Source of the DNA: Chionis minor
Taxonomy: Eukaryota; Chordata; Aves; Charadriiformes; Chionididae
Reading direction: 5' to 3'
DNA: 64,000 nt
Assembly (NCBI GenBank): GCA_013398295.1
Contig: VZSF01008499.1
Span: 710,899 to 774,898, forward strand
Part shown: positions 44,001 through 54,900 of the stretch, piece after piece
How the letters are laid out: every line of letters starts with the position of its first letter
How positions within the stretch are numbered: position 1 is the first letter of the stretch
The notes under the pieces: generated by a model
Databases searched by the model: none
The model's input: the letters and a program-made list of their open reading frames with translations, nothing else
Told to the model about the DNA's origin: nothing
Made by a program: the position numbers and the translations under genes

Positions 44001-46324
44001 TGACAGTTTTTCCACGCAGTTAATCACAAGAAAAATCAAAGGAGCAGAAAAACCTTATTAATCTCTGCACAGTCACCTCCTCTGTTGGACAGGGATCAAT
44101 TTATCTAATATAAGAAAGTTTACAATGGTTGATTACTGCAGACAATATGCTAGTATTGCTGCACTACTTAGATGCGCAAGAAGAAAACTTTTTTCTGCCA
44201 GTCTGCACGGCATACTGGCCAGGAAAGAGAGGCATCTGCACTGCCCAGCTGCACATTCAAATATTTAGCACTTTGGTGCCATCATGTGGAAAGAAAAAAC
44301 AGAAGCTGCTATCACTAATCATGCTCTACCAATTTCAAAGTTGTAGTATTTTTACAAAACATGTACTTTTCGAAGAATATTGAGTAATTCCCTGCAAACC
44401 AAAGCAGCTGATACTTACACAGAAAATAACCCAAATTACAACACTTTAAAATATCATAATATGCCTAAGCACCTAAGAACAACATTCAAATGCTTTCTTT
44501 TCACCTGATGCTGAAGCATTTCTTGTTTTGTGCACACGTGGCTTTGGTATAGGTTTGTTTTCCTCTTGATTTCTTTTTTTCTGTAGTTCACAAATAGGCA
44601 AGTCATTACAGTGCTCACTTTCACTATTATCACATGGTACTTCTTCAGCAGCTGAACACTCTTCGTTACTTTTTCTGTCATCGCCCTCATTTGGACTTTT
44701 CAAACATTCTTCTTCACCATCTTTTCTGTCATCCTGTATGCTTTCACTTTCTAAGAGCACTACTTCCTGGAGCTTCTTTTCATGAAAGGATAAAGTCAAG
44801 TCATCAGCAGCTTCGTTTTCCAAATCTGCTGCTTTTTGTGAAGCATCATCATCTGAGACAGGACTCTCAACAGCAACTGATTTCTTAGTGCTTTCATCAT
44901 CTGAATTACGCTCATGAAGTTCCTTCCCAATACCTGAAAATAGCAGATTATCAATTTCCATTTGAAACAAGTGGAAAAAAAATGGGATACAGAAAACTAT
45001 ATCTTTTACAATTTAAAAATATTTTTCACGTAACATTCTCCTGACTTAAGTCCCTGAGCATTTCTGTTTCTGCACCTGTGATCTCTGTAAACCCACCAAA
45101 CTATATCCTTATTCTACTTCCCTTCCTGTCATCTGTTTCCATGGACCCAATCTGAAGAAAATACTTTAAAGATTCACTGGTTAATTCGTAGCTGTCATGC
45201 AGCTTAAATCCCTTATAAAAAAAAAAAAAAACTACGTCTCCCATGAGGTAAGAAGTGGAAATAAACCAACAACAACAAAGCTAGGCATGTTTGGTTACCA
45301 GGATACATCTTCCCCTTCTATCCTCTTCACTTCTGTCCTACCTGAAATCAGCTAGAAGATACTTAAAGCAGACATCTGCTCCAATGCTAACATTTAACAA
45401 AAACATTTTTATCTTCCAGTAGCCTGTTATTTCCAATTGACTTTATCTCAGCGCTCAAAAGCTTGAGAAAGATGACAAAAAATGTCATGATAGTTGAGTA
45501 ACATATTTAATGCAGAAGGAGCTTTTTTCTAAATCTTGTCAGCAAAGGGAAATGAAAACATCACATGAACTTTCAAAAGAAGTTTCAGATGTGAATGAAA
45601 AACAGGACACAGAGGAATTCCTTTTAAAAACACATTATGATATTTAAGATTCATATTTCCCTTAATGTGCAGCACCATATCAGGAGGAATAAAAGCCATT
45701 TGACCATTCTCATTAGGCTAAACATAAAGATTACCAAATATCAAATGCATCCTGGCCCAAGAAAAACAGGCAGATTGGACCTGTTCCTGGTTTGTGTACA
45801 GGGCCAGGCAAGTGTGCTCTGCAGTGTCCCTCACAGCCCTTATTTGATTATGCAGACAGGGAAAACAGTAAGACAACAGCATGGCTTTCTCTCTGACCGC
45901 ATCCACTTTCTTTCACGGTACTGTCTCATCCATGTGTAGAGTAAACAACCCGGCTAAGGAGTAAAACTGGCCATCACAACTGTAGGAAACAGCACAGACT
46001 GCGTCTGGTCTAGCAGGTTGGCACCACCACTGATTTCTCTGGGAATTCTCCTCCTAACTTGGAAGGGGAGGACAAAGTGATTTAAAAGTTGTTAAAATAT
46101 GGAATCTTGGAACATGAAATCATACTGACTCACGAAGATTCTCCGTCATCTAGTAATAAATTAAGAAAGGGAAGAACGGAAGCAAAAATATTTAATTCTG
46201 TCTTACCGTTTAACATGCCATCTTCGTCACTCTCAAAGTCGTCTGAGTATTCAGCTGTTTGCTCTCTTGCTGCATGAGCAGAAATTGTTTCTTGTAGTTC
46301 ATTCTGAAATGGTTTCGCAAATAG
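28920..46324 (-). CDS. MAP9: MAP9, microtubule-associated protein 9 (12 of its coding exons; N-terminus missing)
   Basis: MAP9 (also called ASAP) binds microtubules of the spindle and cilia and is needed for bipolar spindle assembly and cytokinesis; that is knowledge of the vertebrate family. The twelve exons, each with AG/GT borders, add to 2019 nt and read through without a stop. The human protein has about 647 residues. The N-terminal half is acidic and Ser-rich ([12 protein letters not shown] at its start) with KPIPKPR and [10 protein letters not shown] motifs. The [11 protein letters not shown] stretch is a strong match to human MAP9. From there to the end the protein is a charged coiled coil with repeated W-K-E-K-K units, ending in EAPSPWSPP and a short tail. 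Introns hold CR1 and simple repeats. The initial ~15-20 residues could not be located upstream. Flanking genes known from other vertebrates are outside the window. Confidence 0.94.
29043..34403 (-). other. Last MAP9 intron (5.4 kb)
   Basis: The longest intron of the gene. AT-rich, with no recognised transposable element. It contains one exon-like 65-nt segment at 34049-34113, listed separately. The stretch at about 29200-29740 has coding-like composition on both strands but no protein family that I recognise. Confidence 0.7.
34049..34113 (-). other. MAP9: Candidate cassette exon in the last MAP9 intron
   Basis: On the minus strand a good pyrimidine tract and ttctgtgtcag acceptor precede 65 open bases, followed by the strong donor GTGAGTG. 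Continuing the MAP9 phase, it encodes [20 protein letters not shown] plus one Ser and a split codon. At 65 nt it would shift the frame of the last exon to a basic, Arg-rich alternative tail ending at a TGA at 28928-28930. I know of no counterpart in human MAP9. It may be an alternative exon or a pseudo-exon. Confidence 0.5.
34404..34536 (-). CDS. MAP9: MAP9 coding exon (coiled coil, [10 protein letters not shown])
   Basis: 133 nt between acceptor ctatatag and donor GTATTT. It starts with the last base of a Trp codon and ends in phase 0 after EEYERWL. A Lys/Glu-rich helix matching the human segment around INEYEKWL. Confidence 0.92.
35301..35446 (-). CDS. MAP9: MAP9 coding exon (coiled coil, [12 protein letters not shown])
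   Basis: 146 nt from acceptor ctctttag to donor GTACTT. It encodes [20 protein letters not shown] and following residues, ending SAVEK with a split Trp codon. A direct match to the human MAP9 segment containing MEYLKE. Confidence 0.93.
35886..36047 (-). CDS. MAP9: MAP9 coding exon ([11 protein letters not shown])
   Basis: 162 nt, 54 codons in phase 0, acceptor caatgtag and donor GTGATA. It contains [20 protein letters not shown], closely matching human ALASFEAWK. Confidence 0.94.
36734..36820 (-). CDS. MAP9: MAP9 coding exon ([12 protein letters not shown])
   Basis: 87 nt, 29 codons in phase 0, acceptor attcttgcag and donor GTTTGT. It corresponds to the human stretch starting EWLEKK at the beginning of the coiled coil. 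Confidence 0.9.
37955..38120 (-). CDS. MAP9: MAP9 coding exon ([11 protein letters not shown])
   Basis: 166 nt, acceptor ttttcgtag and donor GTAGAT. It encodes [19 protein letters not shown] and [12 protein letters not shown]. This block is the clearest identifier of MAP9: human has [11 protein letters not shown] and RADNIRAAVYQ in the same order. Confidence 0.95.
38669..38727 (-). CDS. MAP9: MAP9 coding exon (59 nt)
   Basis: Small exon between acceptor gtttcttag and donor GTAAGAG. It encodes [19 protein letters not shown] and a split Arg codon. Poorly conserved in sequence, but its phase fits both neighbours exactly. Confidence 0.85.
38818..38886 (+). mobile_element. CR1 3' end fragment in a MAP9 intron
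   Basis: The short segment ending gggtcccttccaactggagatattctatgattctatgatg is the typical extreme 3' end of a CR1 LINE, with its ATTCTATG repeats. Confidence 0.85.
39602..39855 (-). CDS. MAP9: MAP9 coding exon (acidic, Ser/Thr-rich)
   Basis: 254 nt, acceptor ctcccgttag and donor GTAGTG. Encodes [19 protein letters not shown], then a long acidic low-complexity stretch ending NTSKGSVK. Little motif content; supported by phase continuity on both sides and good splice sites. Confidence 0.85.
40370..40775 (-). mobile_element. CR1 LINE fragment, RT C-terminal part, in a MAP9 intron
   Basis: The minus strand reads about 120 codons of CR1 reverse transcriptase almost without interruption, including [30 protein letters not shown] and [19 protein letters not shown]. 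It is 5'-truncated and also stops before the usual CR1 3' repeat. Confidence 0.93.
41700..41886 (+). repeat. Possible hAT-type remnant and a 27-A run
   Basis: CAGTGCTTTTCAACCTGGGG at about 41702 resembles the terminal inverted repeat of Charlie-type hAT transposons, and aaagggtctgcacatcccctaag follows. The matching right terminus is not visible. The segment ends in an uninterrupted run of 27 A at 41860-41886. Confidence 0.35.
42339..42450 (-). CDS. MAP9: MAP9 coding exon ([10 protein letters not shown])
   Basis: 112 nt, acceptor tctgatctaag and donor GTAGAA. Encodes [20 protein letters not shown] and continues to APPAK with a split Asp codon. Weakly conserved region; included because splice sites and phases fit exactly. 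Confidence 0.85.
42840..43069 (-). CDS. MAP9: MAP9 coding exon ([14 protein letters not shown])
   Basis: 230 nt, acceptor tttattttcag and donor GTAAGAG. Contains [14 protein letters not shown], equivalent to the human KPSPRPRSMLKKKS stretch, then a Ser-rich segment ending ESPGPE. Confidence 0.9.
44505..44933 (-). CDS. MAP9: MAP9 largest coding exon (acidic region, KPIPKPR)
   Basis: 429 nt, acceptor ctattttcag and donor GTGAAA. A strongly acidic stretch rich in Asp, Glu and Ser, ending [19 protein letters not shown]. The KPKPR motif is shared with human MAP9. Confidence 0.9.
46207..46324 (-). CDS. MAP9: MAP9 first recognised coding exon ([12 protein letters not shown])
   Basis: Encodes [20 protein letters not shown] followed by [11 protein letters not shown], matching human DELIRAITARSARQ and EYSDDFDSDE. 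Donor GTAAGAC. Two acceptors keep the frame: one ends at aaaag before 46324, the other at tttcag before 46303. I prefer the first because it has the better pyrimidine tract and adds FAKPFQ, which aligns with human KRTTFQ. The start codon must lie in an upstream exon that I could not identify. Confidence 0.88.
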
Positions 46325-46929
46325 CTTTTACACAGAAGGGAAGATTCACTTCTTCAAGTTCAGTACTAATTCCCCCCTCCCACACATACATAAATAAAAC
46401 TGAGCAACAGAGATTGACCCGTTTAACTGAAAATTATTGTGAAAGGTAAGTAAAACACAGTGTTTTCACTCCATCATCTTCCCCCCAATTTTTCTGTGTT
46501 AAAACCCCTGTTCCATGTATGAACTTATACTTCTTCACAAGAAACGTATCTTGCAGGTATCTCTTCCATTTTTGGCAATAATGACCTTGTAGCACCATGT
46601 GATGCTTTTTTCCCCTTTTGCATGTTTTGACTGGCAAAAGTACAACAAGAGGCCTGCAAAGTCCTACCCGACAGAGAAGGTGTGCAGGGACCGACTGCCT
46701 CTGCGCTGACGGCTGCAGCGCAACAACCTGACACAGGCGGCAGGTCCAAATTTATGGAGGAACTTCCCATGAGCAGCTGCTCGTATTTCGGACTCTCTGC
46801 TGCAGGACATTGCAGCTGCACCATGTTTGTGCAGGTGTGGCTGTGTACTGCAACTGGCCTTACTTATAGATTAAAAACACGATACAAAATGCAGCGGTAT
46901 CACCAGAGCGGAGAGGCCTGAGCCCCAAA
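46325..46929 (-). other. MAP9 5' region, N-terminal exon not located
   Basis: Between the first recognised exon and the CpG-rich promoter. Several short minus-strand frames are present, for example one starting MEEIPARY at about 46571. None combines a start codon, an in-phase donor and resemblance to the MAP9 N-terminus strongly enough to be called. Confidence 0.5.
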
Positions 46930-47712
46930 TCCGCGAGGGCTGGAGAGCGGGTGGCGAGACATGGGTCTCCCCCTCTTCCCGAGGCACTGCTGCGGCTGTC
47001 GGCCCCTGCTGGTCCCCTCAGCCAGAGCCATTCTGCAGGACTATCAGGAAGAGGGAAGGCCTATCCTCTCCGAGCCGCCGTTTCCCGGCTTACGCGCCGG
47101 GAGCAGCTTCGAGTGTCCACACAGAAGGGACACTTTTTTTTCCTCTGCGTGTTGTCTTTAAGAGCAAATTGGTGGTCCCGCAGCGGCAGAAACCCGCTGG
47201 CAGACCGGCGCCGCCACCTCCGCCCTCTCCCGGCCCTACAGGCCGCGNGCCGCCGCGGCCCCGCCCGTCGCCTGGCAACGGCGCCGCGCGGGAGAGAGCG
47301 GATTAATGGCGGGGGGGGCCGGCGCGGGCGCCAGGGGGGGGGGGGGGGGGNNNNNNNNNNNNNNNNNNNNNNNNNNNNNNNNNNNNNNNNNNNNNNNNNN
47401 NNNNNNNNNNNNNNNNNNNNNNNNNNNNNNNNNNNNNNNNNNNNNNNNNNNNNNNNNNNNNNNNNNNNNNNNNNNNNNNNNNNNNNNNNNNNNNNNNNNN
47501 NNNNNNNNNNNNNNNNNNNNNNNNNNNNNNNNNNNNNNNNNNNNNNNNNNNNNNNCGGGTGGGCAGCGGCAACCATGGCACCCCGAGCCTGAGCTCTGCA
47601 CCGCTGGGCGCCCGCCGCTCGCCCCCACGAGGCCCTCTGCCACCCTCCGCCTTCCATAACGACACTGGGGTGCAGCAGGGGACAGGCACGGGGGAGCAGC
47701 TGGTCGAGGCGG
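46930..47712 (-). promoter_or_regulatory. CpG-rich promoter region of MAP9
   Basis: GC-rich and CpG-dense sequence, very different from the AT-rich flanks, at the 5' end of MAP9: the normal setting of a housekeeping vertebrate promoter. It includes a run of 17 G at 47334-47350 that goes straight into an N gap (47351-47555), plus a single N at 47248. The transcription start itself cannot be placed. Confidence 0.7.
47351..47555. other. Assembly gap (205 N)
   Basis: The gap starts immediately after a 17-G run in very GC-rich sequence, a usual place for sequencing drop-out in bird promoters. MAP9 5' exon sequence could be inside. Confidence 0.95.
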
Positions 47713-48283
47713 GGGATTCTCCCCCTCTACTCGGCTCTCGTGAGAGCCCGCCTGGAATACTGTGTCCAGCTCTGGAGTCCCCAACATAAGTAGGACATGG
47801 ACCTGTTGGACGGGGTCCAGAGGAGGGGCCACAAGGATGTTCAGAGGGCTGGAGCACCTCTGCTATGAGAACAGGCTGAGAGAGCTGGGGTGGTTCAGCC
47901 TGGAGAAGAGAAGGCTCTGGGGAGACCTTATAGCAGCCTTCCAGTATCTGAAGGGAGCCTACAGGAAAGCTGGAGAGGGACTTTTTCCAAGGCAATGTAG
48001 TGACAGGATGAGGGGTAATGGCTTCAAACCTGGAGGAGGGTAGATTTAGATTAGATCCTAGGAAGAAATTTTTCATTCTGAAGGCGATGAGACACTGGAA
48101 CAGGCTGCCCAGAGAAGTTGTTGGGGCCCCATCCCTGGAAGTGTTCAAGGCCAGGCCGGATGGGGCTCTGAGCAACCAAATCTAGCAGGAGGTGTCCCTG
48201 CCCATGGCAGGGTTAGGGGGGGTTGGAACTAGATGATCTTTAAGGTTCCTTCCAACCCAAATCGTTCTGGGATTCTATGATCT
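47713..48283 (+). mobile_element. CR1 LINE fragment with intact 3' end, beside the MAP9 promoter
   Basis: Reads CR1 ORF2 C-terminal sequence (GGATTCTCC...CTGGAATACTGTGTCCAGC, then the [19 protein letters not shown] frame at about 47872-47932) and the complete 3' UTR (ggaactagatgatctttaaggttccttccaaccc), ending in ATTCTATGA at about 48281. 5'-truncated; the left end is approximate because the neighbouring DNA is also GC-rich. Confidence 0.93.
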
Positions 48284-51200
48284 GTGTGTCAAAATTGGGA
48301 CCTTCTGTTGCTGCTGAGCAACTTTCTTACCTGCGGCAAAGTCGGACTTCACCCATGCTCTGCAGAAGCTGGCTGAAGTCGACAGGATGTATTATTTATG
48401 CCCAGGTACTACATGTAACCCAGATAGCTGTCACCACAAGATGTATGTACATGGACGCCATTCAGGAGATGCCATCGCAGTAGGAGACACGAGTGACGCA
48501 GGTTCATCTTACGGTCACCTAATTGTCCAAAACATCCCACTTAGGATTTAAGTGTTGACGTGGACAACCCTTTCCATAAGAAACAAACTAACTTCAGTGC
48601 TCTCTAGGGAAAAAAAAAAAAATCTCACATCACCTGTGCATTAATCTGAATGAAAGTTTAGAGATGAAGGAATCATGGTGGTGTAAAAGTAAATCACCTG
48701 GTGCTTACATCTCCTAATACTCCTATTCTTACTGCCCCAGGAGGGGGTTGTGCCACGCACCTGGTGAGCACCAACCCCCAGCTGAGCAGGCACCTGGCCA
48801 AGCAGCGCACGAAGGTCCCGGCAGAGCTGGGTGTCCTACAGGTCATCTGGGCACTGTATGAGCAGCGATGGAGCCCCAACCCCAGGACGCTCTGGGAATG
48901 TTGCTCTCATGCATCAAAAGAAAACCGTCGACTCCAGGACCACATACATATACGGACAAGTCTGTTCTTCCTCCAGTTTAAATGCTTGTAATAAATGCTC
49001 CTTTTCTAAAATAAGATGAGCGCTTCAGTTGTCTTAGTGATAATAAAGAAATTCTGACATACTCTCTGTACTGGTGTTGTATTTGCAAATACTAATCTTC
49101 CCCAAAACGCATTGCATTTTTCCATGTTATGCAGAAGAAAATCTCTCAGACAGAGATGTGGAGAGAATATGTAGGACAGAGCCCAAAGCCTTAGGACTTA
49201 TTTGCCTCTTATTTATGTACAGTTGTACTTTAAAAGCAGTGCAGTTATGCAAAGGCCACCACACACCTGGGGGAAAGAGGCCCTGAGTTCTAATGAATAA
49301 CCTTGGGTTTAAACTAACAATTAGTTGTGAATGATTATTGATAGTTATGTATCATCTGTGAGCAGCTCCTTGCTTTGTTTACCTGTATTTCTTTATGACC
49401 AAATAATGCTTTATCTGATTATTCCTGCCATTTGTTGAGGGTTATGCTTGACGCACAATATTTTTTTTTCTATCATATTCACATATAAAAGCCTTAAATT
49501 TGAATCTGTGGTACTCCATCTGTCTGTGGAACATGAAATTGGGCATACCTGTTTGGAATTTTAAAAGTAGTAAGGACAAAATATATTTATTCTTTCTCTG
49601 TAATAACATTAGCAATTCCTGTTGAAAGCTAAATGATGTCCATGTCACAAACATTTGAGATGCCCATTTTATTAAGTTCCAGGAGGTGGCAGCAAAATAT
49701 TTTAAAATTAAAAAATTGGTTCTTTTTTTTTTTTAATGTCCACTTTATTCTAGCTTCTTTTACAGTACTGCTGATGTATTTGGTATTTTTTGAAAGACGT
49801 TTATTCATTTAGATCATTTTTCCAGCCTTGCATGCACTACGTAGAAGGACAAAAATTTGGTTTCAATTATTATGCTATCTAAATGAGTCAGACAATGCAG
49901 CATAATATCACCTGTATTATTAAATATTCAATGCACTGAGTTGGTAGGATGTGAAAAAAGAAAAAGATCAATACTGTCAGCACTGAAGAACTCAAAATGT
50001 GTGAAGATGTTTTTGTCAAAATGTATGAACATCAGGTTTGCATCTTCTAGTCTTACCTCAGGCAAAAATCACGAGACCCAGTGAGGTGAATGGTATTTAT
50101 GCCTAAATATGAATGTAGGGCTCCGAGTATAAAGGTTTTTAAGAGCCTTGCTTCACAAAAAAAAATTAAAAATAATAAAAAAGGAGGCTTATTGAGAACA
50201 AAAAGCATGAAAATGGCATGAAAATGAGCTCAGTATCTGCTTTTTAATTTTTAACTGGTGAATAATAACAGGTATGAACTGGATAAGAAGGTGTGTGTTT
50301 AAAGGTGAAGTTGCTCTTTCTCTCTAAAGTGTACATGGAGCACTGAGAAAATTACTCTAAATAATCCCAACAATTATATGATATAAAAAAACCCCTTTTT
50401 AAAACAAGTGTCATGATGCAATGTAATTCCAATCTGCAACAAGGACATTTAAAAAGCAGTCAAGTATGATGAGGTTTTCACATGCCTAGTTCATATGCAT
50501 ATAAGCAACTTCCAGAAGTTGTTTATTTTGTTCATGTGGCTGGAGTTTGTAAGATTGGATTCAGGATTTCCTCTGAAGAAATGACACGCAAATTGAAACT
50601 ACCATCATATACTGTAAATCATCCTAAATCCAAATATATAAAACCCTTAACTGATGAGCAATGGTATTCTGCTTGCTTTGGTATTCCTTCCCAAAGCCAA
50701 AAGTTGTATTTGAAAGGAGATTTCATGGCATGACAAAATGCCCAAGTTGATGTACATTCCTTTAGAAAGTGATTTTTGATGTTGGTTGCAAGGGTAAGTG
50801 ACTGTTGCTCTTCTTGACATTGATGGGAATTAGACATCCAGCTAGGAATGCATCCAGCTCTCAGATTTTGCATACATGCTGGTTTAGCAGAGTAATATAG
50901 TCAATGGGTCAAGTAGCTTCTTCAATTTTAAACAACAATGACATCTTCTACCTGTGGGTCACTCTCCCAGACATTCTTGAGCACAAACATTAAAAATTAA
51001 TCTTCTCATTTTCCTCCCAGTTCATATGAAATAGTCTATTACAATGTGCCACATTTTGCAGGGCTATGCCTGTCCTGCTGAAATATAATGTTCTTATTTT
51101 GCTTGCCTGGAGGTAAAAGCAGAAATATAATCAACAGAAAAAACTGGGTGGGTTCCTCGGTGAGTTTGCAGCCCACAGCGTGTTCTGTCCCACCTCAGCC

Positions 51201-51777
51201 ACTCGGAGGCCCGAAGGAGCCCAAACCAGCTTAAAACCTCTCTGTAATAACTGCAAAAACAGCCACCCACCGCTGCAGAGAAATGCGCAATAGTACTTCA
51301 GCCTTTTGTTCTCCTCACCTATATTAAGTAAATGTCATTCTTTCTCAGAGAACAATCTGTTCAAACCATGACATTGCCAGTCTAACTGGGAAGGATTTGA
51401 CAACTCACCTTAATTAATTTAATTCAGATTGGCAGTCATCTACCAGTATCCCTGGATTATTCCACAGCTGCTCCTGCAAGAGCTGAAGGACTTGCATTGC
51501 TCCTTCTGAAAATATCTTTTTGTACCTCTCAGTCACTTCTGAAAAGACAGATTTAGGTATATTTCTTGACCATCTGATTTTTTTGTTTTTTAATAAACAA
51601 AAAACAATGGCTAAACTAATGCTCAGTTTGAACAGCTAGGCAGATATGAGTAAGGAAATACCAAATCTGAGGATGCTAATATATCCTTTCCCCCCCTTGA
51701 CCTTTGCATTTGTACTATTTAAATTTAAATATTTATTAACTAAGAAGAAGAACTAAGATTAGCTAAAAGAAGTTGTG
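48284..51777. other. Intergenic region upstream of MAP9
   Basis: No supportable gene. The frame at 50482-50733 (83 codons) has ordinary composition and no motif. A GC-richer patch lies at about 51150-51270 without recognised content. Confidence 0.5.
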
Positions 51778-51933
51778 ACTGCCCCATCCCTGGAAACGTT
51801 CAAGGCCAGGCTGGATGGGGCTTTGAGCAACCTGGTCTAGTGGGAGGTGTCCCTGCCCATGGCAGTGGGGTTGGAACTAGATGATCTTTAAAGTGCCTTC
51901 CAACCCAAACCAGTCTATGATTCTATGATTCTA
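51778..51933 (+). mobile_element. CR1 3' UTR fragment
   Basis: Starts in the ccccatccctggaaacgttcaaggccagg part of the CR1 tail and ends with TCTATGATTCTATGATTCTA. A very short 5'-truncated insertion. Confidence 0.92.
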
Positions 51934-54900
51934 ATATACATAGAAAAACCTTTTTTCAGAATAAAAATATGCATTTCTTATTTGCATTTTTCTTAAAAGA
52001 AACTGTCATTATTCAGTGATTAACACAGCAGCTTGGTTCCTACTACACAGAGGAAAGGGGTTGTATTCCAAAAGATTGCAAAGGAACTATGTTTTTAACC
52101 ACATCTGGGACCACAAGTCAGATTGAAACATCAGCTAAAAATTTAGCTTGACATTTTTTTCGTCATTCCTTCCTGTAGAAAGTCTAGTGATATGAAAACA
52201 AAATATTTCTTATTTTACTGGAACTATATTCAGTGATTTCCAAGCAGGTTTCCAGAACAGATCAGCTAAGTTTGTGATAATGCATTCTTAACGCATTGAA
52301 CATAGTAATATCCATAAAATGCGCTGTCATGGAAATCAGATAGAAATCCATGTTGTCATCAAATTCATTCTCTCACTTTTACATCTCAATCCTGATTTGT
52401 AAGTAGTTAAAGAAGATACTGTCAGGATAAGGAGGTGTGCAAGCTTCACTTAGTAAATTCTTGCTCTTGGGCATATTACCAGGGAACTTGAATTTGATAG
52501 ATTTAATATATTCAGGAATAAACATAGATGTTGAAGGAACAGACTGCAAAGCTGGTGCAAAAGAAGGGTCTGATTAAGATTAATAAATTCATGACAACTT
52601 AGTTTATGTAGCAGTTTATGAAGAATATGTGTATTCTTGACTGGTTAATTTATTCCTGAGCATTAGACTTAGAAGCAGCAGATGGAGGTAGATACCCAAA
52701 AAGAAAAATTAAAAAAAAAAAAAGAAGGGAAAAGAAAAGGCTTATTTCTTTTTTAAAGTTATTTTAAGCTTTATTTTTTAAGTTGACTTTTTTGTTAATG
52801 GTACTCAATGTCATTTTAAGGAAAAGCATTGGAACGCACAGGAATGAGGCACAGCTGTCTCGAAGTTGTGCTTGGTCATAGTAACAGACGATGAACTTTT
52901 CAAACAGACAAAGCTCGTATGTGTTGGTGACAGCAGATTAGACTTCCTGTAAGGGGAGTTATTTTGTGTGCAAATTACTCAAACTGCTGCTATCTTTTGT
53001 ATATAGATACATTATTCTTTTAAAGTCTTGCAGATGTGAGCTCTGGTTGAATAAACACTTTTGATAGAAACCTCGCAGACCTGCAATTTCGTTAAAACAT
53101 CTCTCCCTGTCGAAACACCTCTATGTCTAATACCGTATTCATGCTGTCAGGAAAAGCCAACAGCTGTTAAGTGCTGAGCGGTAACTCAGGCCTTTAATGT
53201 TATGGCAGATTTCAGAGAAAGGGGAAGAACGCTTGTCAGATTATCACCTGTGCCTTTGAGAAATGTCGGGACTCCAGCTGCTTCCACCAGAGAGGTGGAT
53301 GCAAGACCTTGGGTTAAAGACTTGGACAATGTCCCGCAGCCTTCCAGCCCTGAGGGACAAGAAGTCTGACATCATTAAAATTAATCAGAGCAAATGGATG
53401 CAGTAAAAGGCCAAATTAAATTGTTTTGTGGTCAGAAGGATTGACTGGCTAATTCTCACTGACAATAATAATGTCTGCTCCTGCTCTTTAGTCTATATTC
53501 CTCCCTTGTCTCCTTTTAATTTTCAGTGCTATTCTAGTTACACTAAGGCAGGAAGATTTAAAGGAAAACAGAGCTGCCAGGCGTGATTTTGCTACCATTA
53601 TCCTAAGGAAGATAGAAGTTTGCAGTGCAAAGAACTCCAGCAAGTAAAGATGTATGATTACTTGAGTAAGTGTAGCAAAACCAAGGCCCACTGTGAGCAC
53701 ACTGACTGTATTGCTTAATCTTTTTGAATTTAGAATTCACCATAGAAGATAATATTTTTTGTATCTTTTGAATGCATTGGCCTGTCTGTTGGTATACCTG
53801 TAAGAACCTCGCTGCTACAATATCTGAGGACTTCCTAGTCTTCAAGGGAGTTATCAGTGTTCCCTACTACACTGCTGAGAGATGGAATTGTTATTCCCAT
53901 TTTCTGTACATCGAGATAAAACTCAGGACCTGTGCTAGTGACCCAAAGACATGCAAAAATTCTATAGTGTTGTAAGTTTGGAGGATTTCTAAGATCTTTG
54001 TTTTTCCCTAACTGATGCCCTTAACCAGTGAAGAAAAATCATTCATATATTCATTTCTTTCAAGTAAGGGCTTGTACCCATCAGAGGCAGTGGTGCACAA
54101 GGAGCAGAAGGATTTGAAGAACATCCATGGAATTTTGGTGCTTGACAGAAGGTTTAAGCACTTGCTAACAGCCACCTTTTGTGTTTTGGCTTTTTTTTTG
54201 GTAAAAGCACTGTTGAATGGCATTTTTTCTGCATACACTACAAACAAGGTATGTATTTATGAGAACATAGTAGAGAAAGCTACAACATCAGACCCCCTCC
54301 CAAGGAAATATATAGATCGCTGTGGCATCTAGTTGGGCATTCCCTATTTTCTATTTAGCATATAAATGGCTAGATCATTGTATATCTTGCAGGCTGGAGC
54401 CCTGGTTTCCTTAGCTCCACATGCACTGTACTCAACTGCTCCTTTAACAAAGACCCATTTTAAGGGAGGACACTTGCATACCCTTTTCCCTTTTCTCGGC
54501 CAGCACACACGTGTCCACTGGTCTGCAGTGGGCTGCAGGCTCAGCTCTACACTGGTAACACCGGAGAGACCTGCAAAATACAAGCTCCAGATCTTGTGTA
54601 GTTCCTATGGAGACTGTGCTACTTTATGATATTTTACTTGTCGGCTGAGGATTATATTGACTTTCCCTATTATTGATATTGTTGTGAACTTTTATGTCAT
54701 GTCTACAAGGGCTGTGGAAAGAACATTTCATTCAGTCTCATTAAGGGAAGGCGTTGATTAACCCCAGCACTTGGAATAAAATAATCCAAGTTAGCAATCT
54801 GGAACATTAAATCAAACTCCATATTTGCAAAAGAAGCTTAACAGTTCATCTTTTCTTGTTCTTCATGTTTCCTTCCTTCCGTCTCGTGACTTAGTTTATA

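Noticed and set aside
46525..46824. 99-codon minus-strand frame as the MAP9 N-terminal exon
   Set aside because: A short SPK stretch loosely resembles the family N-terminus, but there is no in-phase donor and the rest does not align.
47061..48175. Long open frames on both strands across the second N gap
   Set aside because: Openness comes from Ns and GC-rich promoter DNA; the right part is CR1.
54015..54332. 105-codon plus-strand frame with a hydrophobic segment
   Set aside because: No family resemblance and no conserved context; probably chance.
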